From assembly GCF_001975725.1 (NCBI RefSeq), contig NZ_CP019434.1, positions 3,374,792-3,438,791 of the forward strand: 64,000 bases of DNA, read 5' to 3'. The notes beneath the pieces are model-generated. The model was not told where the DNA came from, ran no database searches, and was given only the letters and a program-made list of their open reading frames with translations. The stretch comes from Acidihalobacter ferrooxydans (GTDB lineage Bacteria; Pseudomonadota; Gammaproteobacteria; DSM-5130; Acidihalobacteraceae). The position numbers were made by a program, and so were the translations under genes. Of this stretch, positions 27,264 through 35,037 are shown one piece after another. Each line of letters opens with the position of its first letter. Within the stretch, counting starts at the first letter, position 1.

Positions 27264-28346
27264 ATGAGTTCCGCAGACACACTCCCCGTCACGCCCGTCA
27301 TCGAAGTTCCGCTGACGCGCAACATCGATACCGCACGCCCGCATTACGAACCGCAAGAGCGGGCGGAAGTCATCACCCGCATCAAGGAACTGCTCGTTGC
27401 GCGCGATGCCGTGTTGGTGGCCCATTACTACGTCGATGAAGAGGTGCAGTCCCTGGCCGAGGAAACCGGCGGCTACGTGTCGGATTCGCTGGACATGGCG
27501 CGCTTCGGCCACGATCATCCGGCCAGCACGCTGGTCGTTGCCGGCGTGCGTTTCATGGGCGAGACCGCCAAGATACTGAACCCCGAGAAACGCGTCCGGA
27601 TGCCGACTCTGGAGGCTGAGTGCTCACTCGATCTGGAATGTCCGCCTGACACGTTCATTCCCTTTTGCGACGCGCACCCGGAACGCACGGTCGTGGTTTA
27701 TTCCAACACCAGCGCGGCGGTGAAGGCGCGCGCCGATTACGTCGTCACCTCCAGCATCGCCGTGCGGTTGGTCGAGCATCTGCACCGCGAAGGCAAAAAA
27801 ATCCTGTGGGCGCCAGACAAACACCTGGGTGACTACATCCGTAATCAGACCGGCGCCGACATGCTGCTATGGAACGCATCCTGCGTGGTACATGACGAGT
27901 TCAAGGCGCGCGCGCTGCGCCAGCTCAAGGACGTGCACCCGGATGCGGCCGTGCTGGTGCATCCCGAATCGCCCGCCGACGTGATCGCGCTGGCCGACCG
28001 CGTCGGCTCGACCACGCAGCTTATCGACGCCGTGCGCGAGTTGCCGAACAAGGAATTCATCGTCGCCACCGACAATGGCATCTTCCACAAGATGCGCATG
28101 GCGGCCGGCGGCAAAACGCTGATCGAGGCACCGACCGCCGGCCGCGGCGCAACCTGCCGTAGCTGCGCGCATTGCCCGTGGATGGCCATGAATGGCCTGC
28201 ACAATCTACTGCATGTACTGGAGACCGGAGCCAACGAGATTCATGTCGATGAGGCCGTTCGTCGCAAGGCGCTGCGCTCGACACAGCGCATGCTCGACTT
28301 CGCTGCCGCACTCAAGCGCGATGTACTCGGCACAGGCAATGCCTGA
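27264..28346 (+). CDS. nadA: Quinolinate synthase NadA
   Basis: A 360-residue [4Fe-4S] enzyme that condenses iminoaspartate (from NadB) with dihydroxyacetone phosphate to quinolinate for NAD synthesis. Family blocks: [57 protein letters not shown] and [11 protein letters not shown]. The C-terminal cluster segment is [17 protein letters not shown] take ATG 27264 with GGAGA just upstream; the frame is open back to 27207. It is divergent from the LRV/thioredoxin operon. No nadB or nadC neighbour. Confidence 0.96.
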   Translation: MSSADTLPVTPVIEVPLTRNIDTARPHYEPQERAEVITRIKELLVARDAVLVAHYYVDEEVQSLAEETGGYVSDSLDMARFGHDHPASTLVVAGVRFMGETAKILNPEKRVRMPTLEAECSLDLECPPDTFIPFCDAHPERTVVVYSNTSAAVKARADYVVTSSIAVRLVEHLHREGKKILWAPDKHLGDYIRNQTGADMLLWNASCVVHDEFKARALRQLKDVHPDAAVLVHPESPADVIALADRVGSTTQLIDAVRELPNKEFIVATDNGIFHKMRMAAGGKTLIEAPTAGRGATCRSCAHCPWMAMNGLHNLLHVLETGANEIHVDEAVRRKALRSTQRMLDFAAALKRDVLGTGNA

Positions 28347-28372
28347 GCACCCACATTCATGAGACAGCGACC

Positions 28373-29557
28373 GTGAGCACGCACAAATTCCGGGAAATAC
28401 CCCATATCAGCCTCGATTTGCTGCGCAAGCTGGTCAGCGAATTGCCGGGCGATGAAATCAAGCGTCTGCCGGTCGAAAAACTGCCCGAATGCATTCCCGA
28501 AGACATCGTCGAGGAAGCCCCGTATTACTCCCGCGCGGCCGTCGAAAACCTGATCATGGCCGCCAATGCCTACCACCTCTCGATGCGCATGCGCCTGCAG
28601 CGCGCGGTGGGTGACGAAGTGATCGCAGCCATCGATCATGCACACCACGCCGGTGCGAGCGCGACGGTTCGCGTCTTCCGGACCAAAGTGCTTGAGCTGA
28701 TCGCCGCGCGACAGCATGCCGCACGCGGTGAAGGGAAAACCGATATGGCGCAGTATGCCGCGCACATCAAACGCCTCAACGACCTGCTGATCGATGTGCG
28801 CACCGAACAGGCGAACACACTGCGCATGCAGCGGTTGCTGGAGGCGAATATGCCCGCCGACCCCGCACTGCGCCCTACGGTGGCCAGGGCCGAGGCACAA
28901 CTCGGTCGCGCGGTGACGGAGGTCGAACAGTTGCTCGGCCAATTCTTCACCGCCCGCCTGCAGCTCGTCCGGCAGGAAATGTCGCGCAAGCGCATGCAGG
29001 TCGAGGCCATGGTCGAAAAGCGCGAGACCCTGCGCCTGCAGTTGCAAATGCTCAACAAGGAGCTGGGAGAAATGTCGGGCGGCCTCTTCAGCCGCGCCTT
29101 GCGCAGCCGCCAGAACAAGGCGCAAAAAGAACAAATCCAGGCACAGATCGTCCGCCTGGTAACGGATCTGAAAACCACCGAGGTGGCAATCTCCGAAACC
29201 GACCTGACGCGCTGGCTGGATGCCGTGGTCGACGCCAGTCTGCACCGTCAGGCGCGTGAATTTTTACGCGAGCTGCTGGTCAAATCCCGCACGCTGCTCT
29301 ACTCGCTGCTCAATCACTACTGCATCGCGCAGGAAGATGCTGCCCGGCAGATCGCCTCCAACCCGTTCATTCAGGTCGAACCCAAGGACGCGATCCGCTA
29401 CATGCTGAAGTCCGAAGAATTCATCCTCAAATACTTCGCCCGCAAACGCGAACAGGCCAGCGCCTGGCTGAGCAATGTGGCGCAAGTGCGCATGGACGAT
29501 CTCGATTCGCTCGAACGTGATCTGATCCACGAACTGCGCCGCAGCCTGAAGCGCTGA
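28373..29557 (+). CDS. Unknown coiled-coil protein
   Basis: A 394-residue cytoplasmic protein I cannot assign. It is almost wholly helical. Residues 1-70 form an acidic domain with LPVEKLPECIPEDIVEEAPYY. Residues 90-280 look like long coiled coils (RLQRAVGDEVIAAIDHAHHAG..., ARLQLVRQEMSRKRMQVEAMVEKRETLRLQLQMLNKEL). The last 100 residues form a compact helical domain ending basic. Start is GTG 28373, 26 nt after nadA, so co-transcription with nadA is possible. No signal peptide, membrane segment or nucleotide-binding motif was seen. Codon use matches the neighbours, which supports a real gene. Confidence 0.75.
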   Translation: MSTHKFREIPHISLDLLRKLVSELPGDEIKRLPVEKLPECIPEDIVEEAPYYSRAAVENLIMAANAYHLSMRMRLQRAVGDEVIAAIDHAHHAGASATVRVFRTKVLELIAARQHAARGEGKTDMAQYAAHIKRLNDLLIDVRTEQANTLRMQRLLEANMPADPALRPTVARAEAQLGRAVTEVEQLLGQFFTARLQLVRQEMSRKRMQVEAMVEKRETLRLQLQMLNKELGEMSGGLFSRALRSRQNKAQKEQIQAQIVRLVTDLKTTEVAISETDLTRWLDAVVDASLHRQAREFLRELLVKSRTLLYSLLNHYCIAQEDAARQIASNPFIQVEPKDAIRYMLKSEEFILKYFARKREQASAWLSNVAQVRMDDLDSLERDLIHELRRSLKR

Positions 29558-29558
29558 G

Positions 29559-29774
29559 CTACAAACCGCGCAATAGCGGCCCACCCAGCCAGGCCGCCCA
29601 CTGCGCGTGCAGCGAGACATCCACGCCTTCGGCAGACGCTTGAGCCTGCAATTCGCGCTGCAAGTCCTCCAGCAACCCTGAATCCATCAGTTCCGGTTGT
29701 TCGGGCAGGGCCGCATGCAGCACCCTGTACACCAGTTTCAATTCATCCAGCGCATAACAGTCCATCAGTTTCAT
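29559..29774 (-). CDS. Small hypothetical protein
   Basis: A 71-residue acidic, helical frame (LDELKLVYRVLHAALPEQPELMDSGLLEDLQRELQAQA) that ends one base after the convergent coiled-coil gene. Residue composition looks protein-like and codon positions follow the GC-rich pattern, but there is no clear ribosome site and I recognise no family. Start may be the first (29774) or the fourth codon (ATG, MDCYALDEL). Moderately likely to be real. Confidence 0.5.
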   Translation of the reverse strand: MKLMDCYALDELKLVYRVLHAALPEQPELMDSGLLEDLQRELQAQASAEGVDVSLHAQWAAWLGGPLLRGL

Positions 29775-29864
29775 CGGCTTATCGTTTGGTCACCACGGGT
29801 GAACACCTTAGCGGGGCTTGGCCGGGGATTGCAAAATCATTTTCCGGCGATATACTTAGCACTC

Positions 29865-29884
29865 TAACTGTTAGCTAACTAACT
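29865..29884. promoter_or_regulatory. Palindromic operator candidate upstream of marR
   Basis: TAACTGTTAGCTAACTAACT contains the perfect palindrome GTTAGCTAAC (29870-29879) and an overlapping AACT/AGTT repetition, 29-48 nt before the marR start. The surrounding sequence (TATACT at 29851-29856) is promoter-like. Such TTAG/CTAA palindromes are typical of MarR-family binding sites; autoregulation is inferred. Confidence 0.55.
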
Positions 29885-29912
29885 TTACGCGCGTGGCCTG
29901 GATTCGACCGCT

Positions 29913-30347
29913 ATGAGCACCCAGACAGGAGAACAGCTTGGCGCATTGCTGGCCGAGACTTCGCGTGTATGGCGTCACCGTCTGGACGTGCGCCTGCGCC
30001 CACTCGGCTTGAGTCAGACTCGCTGGATCCTGATCCTGCAACTCTCGAAAGCCGAAGGCGGGCTTGCGCAGTCCGAACTCGCCACACGCCTGGGCATCAG
30101 TCAGGCCAGTCTCAGTGCGCAGATCGAGCGCATGGTGCGCGACGGCTGGGTCGAACGACATGCCAGCGCAGGCGATCGGCGCTGCAAGACCATCAACCTG
30201 ACCGAGCAGGCCAGATCGCTCTCGCGCAGTATCCGGCAGACCGCCGCCACCTTGCGCGACGAACTGCTCGAAGGACTCGCAGAGGACGATATCGCCGCCT
30301 GCGAACAGGTACTCAAGCATATTCTGCAACGGGCGCAATCGCTTTGA
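29913..30347 (+). CDS. MarR-family transcriptional regulator
   Basis: A 144-residue winged-helix regulator. The DNA-binding core is SELATRLGISQASLSAQIERMVRDGWVERHASAGDRRCKTINLTEQ (about 53-97), including the recognition helix and the DRR wing. It precedes emrAB on the same strand, the usual arrangement for a MarR/EmrR repressor of an efflux pump. The 472-bp gap to emrA is filled with repeats, however, so regulator and pump may no longer share a transcript. A palindrome upstream (29865-29884) suggests autoregulation. Inducers are unknown. Confidence 0.9.
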   Translation: MSTQTGEQLGALLAETSRVWRHRLDVRLRPLGLSQTRWILILQLSKAEGGLAQSELATRLGISQASLSAQIERMVRDGWVERHASAGDRRCKTINLTEQARSLSRSIRQTAATLRDELLEGLAEDDIAACEQVLKHILQRAQSL

Positions 30348-30374
30348 AGCGGATTCGGCGCACGTCAAGCAGGC

Positions 30375-30507
30375 CATTCAACCCGGATCGTTCATCAGGC
30401 GAGGTGATGTTGCACAGAGATTTGGATTGACAGGTTGTTTCTGCGGCGAGCGGCATGGTCGGTCGCCGCCCGAGCGAGGAAACAATCTGTGGATGCAAAG
30501 ATCAGGC
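30375..30507. repeat. R-type repeat, copy R2 (right part lost next to M1)
   Basis: It starts TTCAACCCGGATCGTTCATCAGGCGAGG (shown as two parts: TTCAACCCGGATCG, 30377-30390; TTCATCAGGCGAGG, 30391-30404). It continues through the core with GAGCGGCATGG and GAGCGAGGAAACAATCTGTGGA. The expected right terminus is missing and element M1 starts 3 nt later, consistent with insertion or recombination. Confidence 0.75.
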
Positions 30508-30509
30508 TA

Positions 30510-30670
30510 GGAGCCTGTCGGACTTGGAGGATCGTAGCGAGGCGAGTGGGGAATGGAGACCAGTTTCTCGCTCTTTTGAGGACGAGTGGTTCTATTCGAC
30601 GAAAAAGAGCGGGGAAATGGGCCCATTATCCCATCGCCGCAGCCGATTCTTTCCAAGTCCGACAGGCTCC
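30510..30670. repeat. M-type MITE-like element M1
   Basis: 161 bp bounded by perfect 18-bp inverted termini GGAGCCTGTCGGACTTGG and CCAAGTCCGACAGGCTCC. The interior matches M3 at 40891-41064 almost base for base (segments AGCGAGGCGAGTGGGGAATGG, GCTCTTTTGAGGA, CGCAGCCGATTCTTTC) but lacks a 15-nt segment near the right end. It carries no gene. It lies between marR and emrA. Confidence 0.85.
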
Positions 30671-30684
30671 CAGGGGCCGCTTCT

Positions 30685-30802
30685 GACCCGGATGTTTCAT
30701 ACAGTTGTGCGGATAGCACGCCGGATAGGGTTTGAATCAAGAGACCCGCGAGATCGGTGGACGCTGTGAAACCTTCGGGCTGATGGGTTATCCGGGTTCA
30801 AA
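30685..30802. repeat. R-type repeat, short copy R8
   Basis: 118 bp with inverted termini GACCCGGATGTTTCATACAG and, at the right end, CTGATGGGTTATCCGGGTTC; the right end then reads AAA, as in R5. Its left half resembles 22429-22470. It ends 17 nt before emrA, so it must contain or displace the emrA promoter. Confidence 0.65.
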
Positions 30803-30819
30803 TTCAGCAAGGACATTCC

Positions 30820-31830
30820 ATGAAACGGATCATTCGCTACAGCGTCATCGGTATCATCGCCATCGCCTTGATCATCGGCGGTGCATGGTATTGGTACAAC
30901 GGGAAATACTATCCTTCGACGGACGACGCCTACGTCGGTGCGCATACGGTCGAGGTCGCCCCCCGGATTAACGGCAGGGTCGTTGCCGTGAACGTCAGCG
31001 ATCACGCTTACGTCGCCAAGGGCAAGGTGTTGTACCGCATCGACCCGACCACCGAGCGGCTTGCCGTTGAACAGGCCAAGGTCAAGCTTGCGTTGGCGCA
31101 GCAGCAGGCCGCGCAGCTCGCTGCCGCGGTGACCGCGGCTTCCGCGCAGGTCGCGCAGGCCAAAGTCCAACTCGCCAACGCCACCAGCAAGGCCCAGCGT
31201 CAGGCACGCCTTGTCAAGCGCGGCTTCACCGACACCCAGACCGCGCAGGATGCGCAGGATGCCGAGGCCGCAGCCAGGGCCGCACTCGGCCTGAGCGAAG
31301 CACGTCTGGCCGAGGCCCGCGCCCAGCTCGGGAAAAGCGGCAATGCCAACCATCAGGTTCAGCTCGCGCGGGTCGCCCTGCAGATGGCGCAGGTCAAGCT
31401 CGCGGATACCCAGGTCAAGGCGAGCTGTAACGGCTATCTGTCCGGACTGAAACTGCGCCCCGGCGACTCGGTCACCCAGGGCCAGCCGAATTTCGTGCTG
31501 GTGTGTGACAGCCAGTGGTGGGTCAACGCCAATTACAAGGAAACGGACCTGGCCCGTATCCACCCCGGCCAGTCGGCCACGGTCCACATCGACACCTATG
31601 GCGGCCACACCTTCAAGGGCCGCGTGGTGAGCATCAACCCGGCCAGCGGTACGGCTTTCTCGCTGCTGCCGCCGGAAAACGCCACCGGCAACTGGGTCAA
31701 GGTAACGCAGCGCGTGCCGGTACGGATCGAAATTCTCGACCCATCGCCGAAATACCCGCTGCGCGTGGGCACCTCCGCTGAGGTGAGCGTCGACACCCTG
31801 CACACGCCGGCGCACGCCACCGCGCCATGA
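30820..31830 (+). CDS. emrA: EmrA-type membrane fusion protein
   Basis: A 336-residue HlyD/EmrA family adaptor. One membrane anchor is at about residues 5-27. The N-terminal barrel motif is STDDAYVGAHTVEVAPRINGRVVAV, with the lipoyl-like half VNVSDHAYVAKGKVLYRIDP. A long alpha-hairpin (about 75-180, Ala/Gln-rich) and the second half TQVKASCNGYLSGLKLRPGDSV follow. It bridges the MFS pump EmrB across the periplasm to an outer-membrane channel, none of which is encoded nearby. The ATG of emrB overlaps the TGA by 4 nt. Confidence 0.92.
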   Translation: MKRIIRYSVIGIIAIALIIGGAWYWYNGKYYPSTDDAYVGAHTVEVAPRINGRVVAVNVSDHAYVAKGKVLYRIDPTTERLAVEQAKVKLALAQQQAAQLAAAVTAASAQVAQAKVQLANATSKAQRQARLVKRGFTDTQTAQDAQDAEAAARAALGLSEARLAEARAQLGKSGNANHQVQLARVALQMAQVKLADTQVKASCNGYLSGLKLRPGDSVTQGQPNFVLVCDSQWWVNANYKETDLARIHPGQSATVHIDTYGGHTFKGRVVSINPASGTAFSLLPPENATGNWVKVTQRVPVRIEILDPSPKYPLRVGTSAEVSVDTLHTPAHATAP

Positions 31831-33338
31831 GCGACGCGAAGTTCACGCCGCGTCAGCGCCTGCTGATTACCGTCGCGGTCATGTCCGCGACGGTCATGCA
31901 GGTGCTCGACACGACGATCGTTAATGTCGCCCTGCCGCATATGCAGGGTCAGCTCGGCGCGACGCGCGACCAGATCGCCTGGGTGCTGACCAGCTATCTG
32001 GTGTCCTCCGGCATTTTCATGCCACTGACCGGCTTTTTTACCGACCGCCTCGGCCAGCGCCGTTATCTGATGCTCAGTATCGCCGGGTTCGTGATCAGTT
32101 CCGCGCTGTGCGGCCTATCGACCAACATCGACGAAATCGTATTCTTCCGGCTGGCCCAGGGCGTTTTCGGCGCGGCTCTGGTGCCACTGTCGCAATCGAT
32201 CATGGTGCAGACCTATCCACTGGAAGAGCGCGGCAAGGCCATGGCGATCTGGGGCATGGGGGTCATGGTCGGGCCGATTCTCGGCCCCACGCTGGGCGGT
32301 TTTCTGACGCAGGCGTTCAGCTGGCGCTGGACGTTCTTCATCAACGTGCCGGTCGGCATTTTCGCCCTGGCGCTGGCGCTGCGCGTGGTGCCGGACACCG
32401 CCAAGCGCGCGCGCTCGCTCGACTGGACGGGCTTTGCCCTGATCGCCGCCGCTATCGGTACGCTGCAATACATCCTCGACCGCGGCAACGAAGTCGGCTG
32501 GTTCAGCTCCCGCACCATCGTGTTCCTCAGCGTGTTCTGCGTGCTGGCCTTTGTCGCCTATATCGACCATTCGATTCGCAAAGGCGAAGACGCCCTGTTC
32601 CGCATGCGGCTGTTCCGCGACCGCAACTTCACCACCGCCTCGGCGATGATTGCGATCATGGGGCTGGGCTTGTTCGGCGCCGCCCTGCTGCAGCCGGAAA
32701 TGCTCGAAGACCTGCTCAAGTACCCGGCGCTCACGGCCGGCCTGGTAATGGCGCCGCGTGGCGTGGCGAGCATGCTCAGCATGTTCGCCGTCGGCCGCCT
32801 GATCGGGCGCGTCGATGCCCGCGTGCTGATCGGCATCGGCATATCGTTCGCCACCGTCGGTTCCTGGCTGATGACCTGGTACAGCCTGAACATCGATTTT
32901 TTCTGGGTCATTTTCCCCATTGTCCTGCAAGGTCTGGGGCTGGGGCTGATTTTCGTGCCCATGTCCACCATCGCCTTCTCCACACTCGCGCCCAGCGACT
33001 CGGCCGAAGCGGCGGGCATGTTCAGCCTGATGCGCACCATCGGCTCGTCGATAGGCATTTCCATTGTCACCACCGTGCTCACCCAGCACACCCAGATCGC
33101 CTGGAATCAGCTCGGCGGTCATATCACGGCCATCAATCCGGCGCTACATGCCTATCTTCGACACCTCGGCCTCAGCCTGCACGATCCCGCCACTCCGGCG
33201 GTGCTCGGCCAGGTACTGGCCCAGCAAGCCAACATGATCGCCTTCAACGACAGCTTCATGTTCATCACCTGGGGCTTCATCGTGATGTTCCCGCTGTTGC
33301 TGATACTGCGCGGCGGCGGTCTCAAGAACCGCAAATGA
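31827..33338 (+). CDS. emrB: EmrB-type DHA2 family drug efflux transporter
   Basis: A 503-residue MFS transporter with 14 predicted membrane segments. Signature blocks are VMQVLDTTIVNVALPHMQG (TM1), ITYL-type WVLTSYLVSSGIFMPLTGF, the loop motif DRLGQRRYLMLS and motif C GVMVGPILGPTLGGFL in TM5. It pumps hydrophobic toxicants by proton antiport with EmrA (family knowledge). Translationally coupled to emrA by ATGA. Substrate unknown. Confidence 0.93.
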   Translation: MSDAKFTPRQRLLITVAVMSATVMQVLDTTIVNVALPHMQGQLGATRDQIAWVLTSYLVSSGIFMPLTGFFTDRLGQRRYLMLSIAGFVISSALCGLSTNIDEIVFFRLAQGVFGAALVPLSQSIMVQTYPLEERGKAMAIWGMGVMVGPILGPTLGGFLTQAFSWRWTFFINVPVGIFALALALRVVPDTAKRARSLDWTGFALIAAAIGTLQYILDRGNEVGWFSSRTIVFLSVFCVLAFVAYIDHSIRKGEDALFRMRLFRDRNFTTASAMIAIMGLGLFGAALLQPEMLEDLLKYPALTAGLVMAPRGVASMLSMFAVGRLIGRVDARVLIGIGISFATVGSWLMTWYSLNIDFFWVIFPIVLQGLGLGLIFVPMSTIAFSTLAPSDSAEAAGMFSLMRTIGSSIGISIVTTVLTQHTQIAWNQLGGHITAINPALHAYLRHLGLSLHDPATPAVLGQVLAQQANMIAFNDSFMFITWGFIVMFPLLLILRGGGLKNRK

Positions 33339-33389
33339 CCTGACCGGGTTATGCTTCGCCCAACGGCTCATCATCAGGAACCCTGGCCT

Positions 33390-33848
33390 ATGTACGAAAA
33401 TATCCTGCTTGCCTACGACGGCACCCGTGAATGCCGCTTCGCCCTGCGCGAAGGCGCCTATATTGCCAGCCACTGCAACGCCAAGGTGCATCTGCTCTCG
33501 GTGATGCCGCTGTCGCTCGGCGTATCGGTGGGTGAAGGATTCAACGCCGGCACGATTCTGGAAAACGACATCGAGCAGTACCGCAAAGTGCTCGACGAAG
33601 GTCTCGAACGCATTCGCGGCCTTGGCCTGGACGCCGAAGGGCATCTGGTCTCCGGCGATCCGACCGAGCAGATCGTGCGGGCAGCGCACGAGCATGCCGC
33701 CGACCTTGTCGTACTCGGCCATGTCGCGCGGCGCGGCCTCGCCCGCTGGTGGCGCTCCTCGGTCGGCTCCACCCTGCTCGACGAACTCGGTTGCAGCATT
33801 CTCATTGCCATACGCCGACCTGTCGAAGCCGACAAGACGGCCGGATGA
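33390..33848 (+). CDS. Universal stress protein, ATP-binding type
   Basis: A 152-residue UspA-domain protein beginning MYENILLAYDGTRECRFALREGAYIA. The ATP-binding G-2x-G-9x-G(S/T) signature is near the C-terminus (VLGHVARRGLARWWRSSVGST), so it belongs to the nucleotide-binding branch. ATG 33390 has CAGGA 12 nt upstream; the open frame back to 33351 is not needed for the fold. Follows emrB by 51 nt and may share its transcript. Target process unknown. Confidence 0.88.
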   Translation: MYENILLAYDGTRECRFALREGAYIASHCNAKVHLLSVMPLSLGVSVGEGFNAGTILENDIEQYRKVLDEGLERIRGLGLDAEGHLVSGDPTEQIVRAAHEHAADLVVLGHVARRGLARWWRSSVGSTLLDELGCSILIAIRRPVEADKTAG

Positions 33849-33966
33849 ATAGGCCAATCCGCGTGTTTCAGGAGGGGTCTCTGAAAGCGCGACGCATCGG
33901 TGAGGACGACCGACTGAGGCAATCCCGCTTGTGGCATCAGGAGACCGGCGTGATCGGTGATACTCC

Positions 33967-34281
33967 GTGAACGATTCGGGCTACAAACGGCGCGCCCGCG
34001 TGGTGTTTCTCGGTCCGCCCGAGCGGGTCGCGGCAGCCATGCGCGCCGCGCAGGAACTGGGCGCCGACTGGGTCGAGCCGCGCGCGGCGGAAGCTCCGGC
34101 CTCCGGCTGGGCCGATTTGGTCGTCACGCTCGACGAGGCCAGCCGTGCGGCGCTTCCCGCACTGCCGGCAACCGTGCGCCACACGCATTGGCCGGTGCGC
34201 TCGGAGACGGACGTACGCGACCGCGTAGCGGGCATGCTCGGCGGCATGCGTATGCTCGCGAGGCTGCCGCAGGATGCCTGA
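33967..34281 (+). CDS. Degenerate LMW-phosphatase/ArsC-like small protein
   Basis: A 104-residue frame starting at GTG 33967, directly after an in-frame stop. The second half, SGWADLVVTLDEASRAALPALPATVRHTHWPVRSETDVRDRVAGMLGGM, resembles the ADLVVTM...HWP...RD.I motif of low-molecular-weight tyrosine phosphatases and thioredoxin-coupled ArsC. The first strand, ARVVFLGPPERVAAAMRAAQ, stands where the CX5R phosphate loop (FVCTGNSCRS) should be, and the protein has no Cys at all. If the relationship is right, it is catalytically dead and perhaps a binding protein. The assignment is weak; coding status is supported by composition and by tight spacing. Confidence 0.5.
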   Translation: MNDSGYKRRARVVFLGPPERVAAAMRAAQELGADWVEPRAAEAPASGWADLVVTLDEASRAALPALPATVRHTHWPVRSETDVRDRVAGMLGGMRMLARLPQDA

Positions 34282-34298
34282 GCGAAGAGCGGGTCTGT

Positions 34299-34317
34299 CC
34301 GCGCAGTTGCTGCGCGG
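34299..34317. terminator. Perfect stem-loop between convergent genes
   Basis: CCGCGCAG-TTG-CTGCGCGG forms an 8-bp GC stem with a 3-nt loop between the ArsC-like gene (plus) and the gamma-glutamyl hydrolase gene (minus). There is no U-run on either side, so it may be a weak bidirectional terminator or an mRNA end stabiliser. Confidence 0.35.
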
Positions 34318-34338
34318 CCCTGGATCACGCCGCCGCGG

Positions 34339-35037
34339 TCATTGACCTGCCGCGACCAGCGCGTCGAACAGGGCCTGCTGGGCAGGGTCCTTGTCGGCGG
34401 TCAGCTCGGGATGCCATTGCACCGCCGCCAGCCAGGGGTAGTCGGCCAGCTCCACCGCCTCGATCAGTCCGTCCGGCGCCCAGGCGACCGGCGTGAGGCC
34501 CCGGCCCAGGGTGTCGATGCCCTGATGATGCCAGGAAGACGCGACCGCTGCCTCGCCGCCGAGCAGCGCCGCCAGACGCGAGCCGGGGGCGATGCGCAGC
34601 GCATGCGGCGTCGGCTCGCGCGGTGGCGCGCGGTGCGCCACCTGCTCGCCGTACACATCGGGCAGGTGTTCGTGCAGGGTGCCGCCCAGATGCACGTTCA
34701 GCACCTGCAAGCCGCGGCAGATCGCCAGCAGCGGCATGCGCCGCGCCAGCGCCGCGGCCAGCAGCGCGAACTCGAAGGCGTCGCGCTGCGCGTCGATGGC
34801 GTACAGCGCCTCGTGGGGCGCGCCGCCGTAGCGTGCCGGGTCGATGTCGCCGCCGCCGCTCAGAATCAGGCCGTCCAGCCGTTCCAGCCAGTCCCCGGGC
34901 GGCGGCATGCCCGGCGTCAGCAGCACCGGCACGCCGCCGGCGCGGCGCACCGCGCTCACGTACTCGGCCGGCAGGCTGTAACGCTTGTTGTCGCCGCGCC
35001 CGTAGGTGCTCAGGCCGATCAGCGACGCGCGGCTCAT
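34339..35037 (-). CDS. PuuD-type gamma-glutamyl hydrolase (class I GATase-like)
   Basis: A 232-residue peptidase C26 family enzyme. It carries LDGLILSGGGDIDPARYG, the nucleophile elbow MPLLAICRGLQVLN (Cys107) and the catalytic His/Glu in AVQWHPEL. Characterised PuuD cleaves gamma-glutamyl-GABA to glutamate and GABA. Here it is the last gene of a minus-strand operon with a gamma-glutamyl ligase, an aldehyde dehydrogenase and an alcohol dehydrogenase, so gamma-glutamyl-glycine is the more coherent substrate (inference). The ATG (35035-35037) overlaps the dehydrogenase stop by 4 nt, which decides the start inside a long open frame. Confidence 0.9.
   Translation of the reverse strand: MSRASLIGLSTYGRGDNKRYSLPAEYVSAVRRAGGVPVLLTPGMPPPGDWLERLDGLILSGGGDIDPARYGGAPHEALYAIDAQRDAFEFALLAAALARRMPLLAICRGLQVLNVHLGGTLHEHLPDVYGEQVAHRAPPREPTPHALRIAPGSRLAALLGGEAAVASSWHHQGIDTLGRGLTPVAWAPDGLIEAVELADYPWLAAVQWHPELTADKDPAQQALFDALVAAGQ

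Noticed and set aside
32108-33343. 411-codon plus-strand frame inside emrB
   Set aside because: Alternate phase of a clear MFS transporter; rich in Arg/His/Pro and lacking hydrophobic segments.
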